Below are positions 1-5,796 of a DNA stretch of 15,761 nucleotides, piece after piece. How positions within the stretch are numbered: the first letter of the stretch is position 1; the number at the start of each line of letters is the position of its first letter. Source of the DNA: an uncultured Ilumatobacter sp. (GTDB lineage: Bacteria; Actinomycetota; Acidimicrobiia; Acidimicrobiales; Ilumatobacteraceae). The notes under the pieces are model-generated. The model saw nothing but the letters and a program-made list of their open reading frames with translations, did no database searches and was not told the origin of the DNA. A program made the translations under genes and the position numbers. The stretch lies in the NCBI GenBank assembly GCA_938049325.1, contig CALICC010000375.1, positions 1 through 15,761 on the forward strand, read 5' to 3'.

Positions 1-22
1 GGGTGGTCCACGAGAGAGCGAT

Positions 23-1318
23 GTGCGCCGTCGGCGTTGGACGTGGATGCTCACCGCGCCGATGTTCATCGCATCGATCCTGGTGCTGCTGGTCAACGAC
101 CATGTCTTGAAGGCCGCCTGGCCGGGGCTGGTCACGGGCAAGTTGAGCGACGTCGCCGGCGTGGTGATGATGGCATTGCTGGTGACGGCGTTGCTCGGGC
201 GACCGAAGGTCACGTTCGCTGGCGTGGCGGTGGCGTTTGCCGCGCTCAAGACGGTGCCGGCGGTGGCCGACCTTGCCGTGCCGGTGCTGGGTGGTCGCAC
301 GCTCACCGACGCAACCGACCTCGTCGCGCTGCTCGCGCTCGTTCCGCTTTGGTATTGGATGCACGCGACCGACCGATCCGACATGGTGGTCTCGTCGCCG
401 GTGGCGGGCGTCGTTCTGCTCTCCGCTCGCATCATCGGAGTGGGCGCAGCCGTCGCGGTCACTTCGGCGACTAGTTGCCTTGAGGCGGGGGTGAATCGCG
501 TGTACTTCGCCGGGGACGACGTGGTGGCGACGACCGACACCGAGCGCTACGTGAGCACCGACGGCGGCCGATCGTGGGATCTCTACACCGTGCCGTTCGA
601 TGAGCCCGAGGAGCTCGTTCCGAGCGAAGGACCCGCGTGTATCGACGGCGACTGTTTCGAACTGGTCGAGCGTGGCGTGGTGCGCATCGATGCAGCTGGC
701 GACGAGATCCCGGAGTTCGTCGTGACCGATGAGCAGTTCGAGAACTTGGTGAGCAACTTCGGCGATGACTGCTCGCACGCGGGTTCGCTCTTCTCCTCGA
801 TCACGGTGACGCAGGGCTCCGATGGCGCCAACCTGGTCGTGACCGTGAGCGAGTACGGCGTGCTGCACCGCTCGGCCGACGGTGAGTGGACGTGGCGTGA
901 CGTTGGGCCCTGGGGTCAGGACGGTGAGCTCGACAACCCGCCGACCAACCGAGTCTCAGCGCGAGCTTTCGCCGTCATCTCCATCGCCACAGCGGGCGTG
1001 ATGGTCCTCGCGGGATTCGCTTTCGGCGCACTCTCGGCGCGTCGTCGGCACTCCGGCTGGCTGGTGGCTCTCCAGATGATTGCGGGAGCGGCCGGAGCGG
1101 TTGCGGTGTGGTGCTCGTTCGTGTTCTCGGTCGTCGTGCTCAACGTCAGTGCAGGGCGGGGCGGTCCCTACTGGGTGTTGCTGTTTTCGGTCGTTCCCGC
1201 CGCGGTCTTCGTGTTCGTCATCGGCCTCGTTCAGTTGCACGCCAAGCCGATGGCCCGGCACGGAGACAACGGCGACGGCACCGGAGTGCCTCCGCCGCAG
1301 TTCATGCAGCCGCGCTGA
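23..1318 (+). CDS. Polytopic membrane protein with extracytoplasmic Asp-box (BNR) domain
   Basis: 431 aa from GTG at 23, with a purine-rich GAGAGA at 11-16 as a possible ribosome binding site. The frame is open to the left edge of the window, so a start further upstream cannot be excluded. Hydrophobic segments lie at about 11-25, 43-59, 64-80, 98-112 and 124-148. A hydrophilic domain follows at about 150-310, then three more at about 314-337, 346-373 and 382-404. The hydrophilic domain contains a canonical Asp-box (S178, D180, G182, W185) and a degenerate second copy around 284-291. Asp-boxes sit on beta-hairpins of sialidase-type propellers, but a single good copy does not show enzyme activity. 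The N-terminal motif NDHVLK...LTGKLSD-like (here residues 25-44, VTGKLSDVAG) resembles a recurrent uncharacterised bacterial membrane protein family; this is from memory. Four Cys (C152, C206, C211, C250) in the hydrophilic domain could form disulfides. Function unknown. Confidence 0.8.
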   Translation: MRRRRWTWMLTAPMFIASILVLLVNDHVLKAAWPGLVTGKLSDVAGVVMMALLVTALLGRPKVTFAGVAVAFAALKTVPAVADLAVPVLGGRTLTDATDLVALLALVPLWYWMHATDRSDMVVSSPVAGVVLLSARIIGVGAAVAVTSATSCLEAGVNRVYFAGDDVVATTDTERYVSTDGGRSWDLYTVPFDEPEELVPSEGPACIDGDCFELVERGVVRIDAAGDEIPEFVVTDEQFENLVSNFGDDCSHAGSLFSSITVTQGSDGANLVVTVSEYGVLHRSADGEWTWRDVGPWGQDGELDNPPTNRVSARAFAVISIATAGVMVLAGFAFGALSARRRHSGWLVALQMIAGAAGAVAVWCSFVFSVVVLNVSAGRGGPYWVLLFSVVPAAVFVFVIGLVQLHAKPMARHGDNGDGTGVPPPQFMQPR

Positions 1319-1345
1319 CGTCACTCGCGCTCGGAGGCATCGGCC

Positions 1346-1351
1346 TACGAT
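1346..1351 (+). promoter_or_regulatory. Candidate -10 element (TACGAT) of a leaderless promoter for the DUF2461 gene
   Basis: TACGAT occupies exactly -12 to -7 relative to the A of the ATG at 1358. This matches the TAnnnT form of actinobacterial sigma-70 -10 boxes and would place the transcript start on the start codon. No good -35 and no convincing Shine-Dalgarno sequence is visible. Its placement matches that of several other genes in the window. Confidence 0.55.
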
Positions 1352-1357
1352 CTCGAG

Positions 1358-2020
1358 ATGGCATTCACAGGATTCCCGGTGGAGGGAGTCGAGTTCTACG
1401 AGCACCTCGCTGCGGACAACTCACGCGCCTTCTGGGCGGAGAACAAGGGACGCTTCGACGAGCACGTAAAGACGCCGATGCGCGAGCTCGCCGAAGCACT
1501 CGACGACTACGGGCCGTTCAAGATGTTCCGGCCGCACAACGACCAGCGCTTCTCGAAGAACAAGCCGCCCTACAAGACACATCAGGGCGCCTACGGCGAA
1601 CTCGAAGGTGGAAGCGGCTACTACATGCAGTTCTCGGCCGACGGACTCATGGTCGGCGCCGGCTACTACTACATGGGCAAAGATCAACTGAAGCGCTTCC
1701 GCGACGCCGTGGTCGCCGACAACACCGGCGCCGAGATCGAGGCGCTCGTGGTCGCGGCGAAGCGGGCCAAATACGACGTTGGAGCGATCAGCGAAGTCAA
1801 GACCGCACCACGCGGCTACGACAAGACCCATCCACGAATCGAACTCATCAGGCGCAAAGGGCTGATGCTCTCGAAGAACTTCGGAGCACCGAAGTGGCTG
1901 CACACCAAGCAGGCTGAACGGCGCATCCGCGACACGTGGACCGCAGCGCTCGACGTGTGCAACTGGCTCGACGCGCACGTCGGGCCCAGCACCGAACCGC
2001 CCGGCGACCGTCCTTTTTGA
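1358..2020 (+). CDS. DUF2461 (TIGR02453-type) family protein
   Basis: 220 aa, a full-length size for the family. The family signature is present: an N-terminal F-x(n)-F-Y-x-x-L-x-x-N region (residues 6-25) with the aromatic pair FW at 25-26, a central block FRPHNDQRF followed by K-x-K-x-P-Y-K-T (about 57-74), and a Gly/Tyr-rich strand region (about 88-105). The family is widespread in bacteria and has no established biochemical function, so none is assigned. There is no signal peptide or membrane segment, so it is probably cytosolic. ATG 1358 was chosen because it begins right at the conserved N-terminus and sits behind an ideally spaced -10 hexamer. The gene is followed after 2 bases by the next ORF, so the two are probably co-transcribed and translationally coupled. 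Confidence 0.9.
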   Translation: MAFTGFPVEGVEFYEHLAADNSRAFWAENKGRFDEHVKTPMRELAEALDDYGPFKMFRPHNDQRFSKNKPPYKTHQGAYGELEGGSGYYMQFSADGLMVGAGYYYMGKDQLKRFRDAVVADNTGAEIEALVVAAKRAKYDVGAISEVKTAPRGYDKTHPRIELIRRKGLMLSKNFGAPKWLHTKQAERRIRDTWTAALDVCNWLDAHVGPSTEPPGDRPF

Positions 2021-2022
2021 TC

Positions 2023-2838
2023 ATGGGCCCGTCACCGGATCCGCCTCCGCCGTCGGCGGAGGTGGTGCTCGACCGATTCCTCATCGACGCGCCGCCGCAC
2101 CCCGTCGAGATTCACATCACCGACGAGGTGCAGCGCAGATCGGTCGGCAACACCGTGGGCGAGTGGATCAGCGACGAAGTGGTGCACACGTTGCTCGGTA
2201 CTGAACCGATGCCCGAGAACCAGCTTCGCCAGATTCGGGTGCAGTGGCTGCATCCCGATCGCGTGGCCGCGAGCGTGACCTTCAACGGGGCATCGAAGCA
2301 GCACGAGATCCTGCGTCGGACGCTGATCGCGGCCCGCCGCCATCGCTGCGTTGTGCGGTGGTGGTACCGCGGCGGCTCGGTGATCCAGGCGTCGTCGGTC
2401 GACATCTTCAACGTCCCACGCGTGGTCGGGTCGGCTGGAAAGGTGGGGCGCCACGCTGCCATCGTCGACACCCCGGAGCGATTCGACGTGATGTTCGGCA
2501 AGATCGATCGGCCGGGCATGGTGGGGAGACGGGTGCTGCGGCGCTCGGAGGTCGAAGAGACGTGGCGCGTGGTGCTCGACCGAACCGGCCTGAGCGTCAC
2601 GCGTGTGCGCCGAAAGGGAACCGACGAGGTGAGTGTCCCGCTGTCCGAGTTGGTCGCCGTGGCCAAGAGTTCATGGGCGAGCTCGACTCTGCCAACTCAG
2701 TCGATCCTGACCACGAAGGAAGTGGTCGAGTTCCCACGGCTGTCGTTTCTGGGGAGGTCCTTCGGCCTCAACGGGAACGACGCGTGGGACTTCGAACGCT
2801 TCGTGGTGCAGCGCATCAACCAGCGCCTCGGCATCTGA
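2023..2838 (+). CDS. Conserved-looking hypothetical protein, 271 aa
   Basis: I do not recognise this protein. The frame is open upstream into the DUF2461 gene as far as GTG 1936. The ATG at 2023 is preferred because it begins 2 bases after the preceding stop; upstream extensions would lie entirely inside that gene and read as Arg-rich low-quality sequence. There is no Shine-Dalgarno sequence, so translation is probably by re-initiation after the upstream stop. The product starts with a Pro-rich stretch, then looks like mixed alpha/beta sequence with many Arg. Two Trp-rich strands (VVRWWYRGG near 111, ETWRVVLDR near 183) and a C-terminal aromatic segment (F-x-R-F-V-V-Q-R-I-N) stand out. No transmembrane segment, signal peptide or Cys cluster is present, so a cytosolic location is likely. 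Its link to the DUF2461 neighbour rests on gene spacing only. Confidence 0.75.
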   Translation: MGPSPDPPPPSAEVVLDRFLIDAPPHPVEIHITDEVQRRSVGNTVGEWISDEVVHTLLGTEPMPENQLRQIRVQWLHPDRVAASVTFNGASKQHEILRRTLIAARRHRCVVRWWYRGGSVIQASSVDIFNVPRVVGSAGKVGRHAAIVDTPERFDVMFGKIDRPGMVGRRVLRRSEVEETWRVVLDRTGLSVTRVRRKGTDEVSVPLSELVAVAKSSWASSTLPTQSILTTKEVVEFPRLSFLGRSFGLNGNDAWDFERFVVQRINQRLGI

Positions 2839-2903
2839 CGTTGCGCGTCGTCTCGACCGCCCCGCACCGTGCACAGAATCGCGCAAACAGCTCGCGAACT
2901 TGA

Positions 2904-2909
2904 CAGAAT
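2904..2909 (+). promoter_or_regulatory. Weak candidate -10 (CAGAAT) before the first PLP enzyme gene
   Basis: CAGAAT ends 8 bases before the GTG at 2917, close to the leaderless spacing seen elsewhere in the window. It keeps the A at the second position and T at the last. No Shine-Dalgarno sequence lies upstream of the GTG. The 78-bp gap before this gene (2839-2916) otherwise shows only a 4-bp GACG/CGTC stem at 2837-2849. TTGACA at 2900-2905 overlaps this box and would be a -35 only for a start inside the coding region. Confidence 0.3.
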
Positions 2910-2916
2910 GTAAAGC

Positions 2917-4467
2917 GTGACGATTTCTACCGAAGTTCCTGCCGACGCTGCGACCACCGAGGCGCTCGAGAACCAATTCGGACTCGCCGACCGTGTCGTG
3001 AACGAGGAATCGCTCGCCAACAGCATTCAGCGATTCCGAGAACAGGGCATCACGCTGCCGACCTTCGCGCAGCTCGCCGACCCGTCGACGTTCGACCAAG
3101 CCGAGAAGGTCGGCGATGCCGACCCGCAGGGCCCGGATGCTCGCAATCTCTGGCGATGCCACTGGTACAACGACTTGCAGGGCAACCGTGTCGACGTGCC
3201 CGAACATGTGGTGCTGCCACCCGAGCTGACCGGCGTCGAGAGCCCGATCATCGTCGTGTTCGGCGACCGGTTCCCGATGATCACCGCACACAAGGTGCTC
3301 GCGGCCTATTCGTGCTTCGCCCCACGCGTGGTCACCGGTCAGTTCGACCCGACCGTGCACCGCGCCGTGTGGCCGTCGACCGGCAACTACGCCCGTGGTG
3401 GCATCGCGATCTCGAAGATCATGGCGAGCCGTGGCGTCGCGATCCTGCCCGAAGGCATGAGCCAGGAGCGGTTCGACTGGCTCGACACCTGGTGCGCGAA
3501 TCCTGAAGAAGACGTCATCAAGACCTTCGGCACCGAGTCGAACGTCAAGGAGATCTACGACGCTTGCAACGAGTTGGCCAAGGACCCGGGCAACTTCATC
3601 CTCAACCAGTTCTCCGAATTCGGCAATCACCTCGGGCACTACGCCGTCACGGGACGCGCATTCGGGCACGTGTTCGACACGGTGCGCGAGCAGTTCAAGG
3701 CCCAGGGCCGCGATCTCAACCTCGCCGCGTTCAGCTCGGCCACCGGCTCGGCCGGCACGATCGCGGCAGGTGACCGTCTGAAAGAGGAGTACGGCGCAAA
3801 GATCGTCGCCGTCGAAGCGCTCGAATGCCCGACGATGCTCGAGAACGGCTACGGCGAGCACAACATCCAAGGCATCGGCGACAAGCACATCCCGCTGATC
3901 CACAACATCGCGAACACCGACGTGGTTGTGGCGATCTCCGACAAGGCGACCGACGAGCTCGACGTCACGTTCAACACCAAGGCTGGCCGCGCCTACCTCG
4001 AGCAAGCACGCGGCGTCGCCCCTGAGGTGGTGGCTCAGCTCGAACACTTCGGCTTCTCGGCAATCGCCAACACACTGGCCGCGATCAAGACCGCCAAGCT
4101 GCTCAACCTCGGTCCCGACGATGCGCTCCTCACGGTCGCCACCGACGGCGCAGCCCTCTACCCGAGCGAGCGGGCCAAGCTCCTCGAAACTCGTTACGGC
4201 AACGAGTTCACCGCCACAGATGCCGCGGCCGCCGTGGGCGAGCACTTGGTCGGAGCGTCGACCGACAACATGATCGACTGCACCGACGTGGACCGCCGAC
4301 GTCTGTTCAATCTCGGCTACTACACGTGGGTCGAGCAGCAGGGAACCCCGTTCGAGCTGTTCGAGGCGCGACGCGATCAGTCGTTCTGGCGTGGCTTGCG
4401 GCACTACACCGACGTGTGGGACGGGATGATCGACGACTTCAACGCGCAGGTCGCCGACGGTGCATGA
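2917..4467 (+). CDS. PLP-dependent fold-type II enzyme, cysteine synthase/CBS-like
   Basis: 516 aa from GTG 2917, clearly longer than a standard cysteine synthase (about 300-330 aa) because of an N-terminal extension of about 90 residues. Family features in order are a candidate Schiff-base lysine K126 in the context ITAHKVLAAY, the substrate/phosphate loop STGN at 154-157 (equivalent to the SGN loop), the Gly-rich phosphate-binding loop TGSAGT at 276-281, a GIG-D-x-H-I-P segment like the GIG...IP segment of CysK/CBS, and a C-terminal TDGAALYPSE. These support a PLP-dependent beta-replacement or elimination reaction on an amino acid. The exact substrate cannot be read from the sequence. K126 is not in the usual S-x-K-D-R context, so that assignment is provisional. 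The gene overlaps the next PLP gene by 8 bases, which implies one operon and possibly a linked pathway. No membrane segment is visible. Confidence 0.87.
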   Translation: MTISTEVPADAATTEALENQFGLADRVVNEESLANSIQRFREQGITLPTFAQLADPSTFDQAEKVGDADPQGPDARNLWRCHWYNDLQGNRVDVPEHVVLPPELTGVESPIIVVFGDRFPMITAHKVLAAYSCFAPRVVTGQFDPTVHRAVWPSTGNYARGGIAISKIMASRGVAILPEGMSQERFDWLDTWCANPEEDVIKTFGTESNVKEIYDACNELAKDPGNFILNQFSEFGNHLGHYAVTGRAFGHVFDTVREQFKAQGRDLNLAAFSSATGSAGTIAAGDRLKEEYGAKIVAVEALECPTMLENGYGEHNIQGIGDKHIPLIHNIANTDVVVAISDKATDELDVTFNTKAGRAYLEQARGVAPEVVAQLEHFGFSAIANTLAAIKTAKLLNLGPDDALLTVATDGAALYPSERAKLLETRYGNEFTATDAAAAVGEHLVGASTDNMIDCTDVDRRRLFNLGYYTWVEQQGTPFELFEARRDQSFWRGLRHYTDVWDGMIDDFNAQVADGA

Positions 4468-5755
4468 CGTCGTCGGGTGGGCCTGCGCCGTGTGCGGCGC
4501 GAAGGTCGACCTGACCCATCCGACGCCATGGCGGTGTCCGAACTCGACGACATCTGATCGCCACCACGTGCTGCAGGCGATGTCGCTCGGACAGGGGGTT
4601 GCCGACGAGCGTGTCGGTGGTGCGCATCCGTTCGTCGCCAACGATCAGCGGCTGGCGTGGGCTGCCGCTGCTGCAGCACGCGGGATGACGACCGCAGCGC
4701 GCCATGCGTTGGTTGCCGAGCTCGACGCAGCGGTTGCCGAAGTCGACGGAACCGGCTTCGTCACGACTCCGTTCGGTCGCAGCGACGCGCTGTCCGATGC
4801 GCTCGGCTTTTCTGCCGAGGGAGGAGTGTGGGTCAAAGACGAGACCGGTGCGGGCGGCGGCAGCCAGAAGGCTCGCCATCTGTTCTCGATCTTGCTGCAC
4901 TTGCGTTCGCTCGAGTTGCTCGGCGAGCTTCCCGAGCGCCCGCCGCTCGCAATCGCCTCGTGCGGAAACGCAGCGCTCGCGGCAGCGACGCTCGCTCGGG
5001 CTGCCGAGTGGCCGATCGACGTGTACGTCCCGACGTGGATGTCGGACGGATTCGGCGAACGTCTCGACGACCTCGCGGCGACGGTGCACCGCTGCGAGCG
5101 GCGCGCCGACGATCCGCCCGGCGACCCGGCGATGCTTCGATTCCGTGAGGCGGTCGAGGCTGGCGCGGTGCCGTTCACGGTGCAGGGACCCGAGAACGGG
5201 TTGTGCCTCGACGGCGGGCGCACGATCGGGTGGGAACTGGGTGATCAGATTGCTGCCTCCGACGGTCCACATCGACTCGATGCCGTGTTCGTCCAGGTGG
5301 GCGGAGGAGCGTTTGCCGCCTGTCTCGCTGCCGGTCTCGTCCAGGCGGCCGATTCCGGTCCACTGGCGACGTTGCCGCGGGTCATGGCGGTGCAGGCGGA
5401 AGGGTGCGCTCCGTTGGCACTCGCGTGGGAACGTGGCGCGGACGCGACAAGCGACTGGTCGGAAGTCATGACTCCATGGGAGAACCCGACATCGCTCGCA
5501 GACGGAATCCTCGACGACGAAACCTACGACTGGATCGGTGTACTCGAGGGGGTACGTGCGACAGGTGGTGACGTTGTTGTGGCCGCAGAATCGCACATCG
5601 TCCGAGCTCATCAACTCGCGCACGACGCCGGGTTCGATGCGAGCCCAACCGGCACGGCGAGCCTCGCCGGACTCCTCGAAGCGCTCGAGGCGGAGGATGC
5701 GCAGGTTGGGTCAGAGTCGAAGGTCGCCGTGGTGGTCAGCGGCGTGACGCGTTGA
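4460..5755 (+). CDS. PLP-dependent enzyme, threonine synthase-like, with N-terminal zinc-ribbon-like segment
   Basis: 431 aa from GTG 4460, overlapping the upstream stop (GTGCATGA, 4460-4467) and so probably translationally coupled. The N-terminus carries C9-x2-C12 ... C26-P-N and H35/H36, like the zinc ribbon of some threonine synthases but with His in place of the fourth Cys. The fold-type II core follows: PLP lysine K137 in GGGSQKAR (compare G-S-x-K-x-R in the family), the SCGN loop at 167-170 (compare SSGN), the Gly-rich loop QVGGGA at 279-284, and a C-terminal VVVSGVTR strand (compare the S/T-G-x-G end of the family). The role is probably threonine synthase-like or another beta/gamma elimination or replacement; substrate unknown. 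The sequence is clearly different from the preceding PLP enzyme, so this is not a recent tandem duplication. Confidence 0.85.
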   Translation: MHDVVGWACAVCGAKVDLTHPTPWRCPNSTTSDRHHVLQAMSLGQGVADERVGGAHPFVANDQRLAWAAAAAARGMTTAARHALVAELDAAVAEVDGTGFVTTPFGRSDALSDALGFSAEGGVWVKDETGAGGGSQKARHLFSILLHLRSLELLGELPERPPLAIASCGNAALAAATLARAAEWPIDVYVPTWMSDGFGERLDDLAATVHRCERRADDPPGDPAMLRFREAVEAGAVPFTVQGPENGLCLDGGRTIGWELGDQIAASDGPHRLDAVFVQVGGGAFAACLAAGLVQAADSGPLATLPRVMAVQAEGCAPLALAWERGADATSDWSEVMTPWENPTSLADGILDDETYDWIGVLEGVRATGGDVVVAAESHIVRAHQLAHDAGFDASPTGTASLAGLLEALEAEDAQVGSESKVAVVVSGVTR

Positions 5756-5784
5756 GCCGACCAGCGCCTGCGCCTACTGGCAGG

Positions 5785-5790
5785 TAGTCT
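5785..5790 (+). promoter_or_regulatory. Candidate -10 element (TAGTCT), leaderless promoter
   Basis: TAGTCT lies exactly at -12 to -7 relative to the ATG at 5797, within the 41-bp gap after the PLP operon. No Shine-Dalgarno sequence separates it from the ATG. No convincing -35 was seen: TTGAGC at 5752-5757 is about 27 bases away, too far. Confidence 0.55.
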
Positions 5791-5796
5791 GTTTCG

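Noticed and set aside
2837..2849. Short GACG/CGTC stem after the 271-aa protein gene as a terminator
   Set aside because: It has only four base pairs and no T-run, so it is within chance for GC-rich DNA.
2671..4641. 656-codon open frame on the minus strand opposite the first PLP gene
   Set aside because: It is antisense to a clear PLP enzyme gene. Its protein has no recognisable domain, and long antisense frames are expected in high-GC coding DNA.
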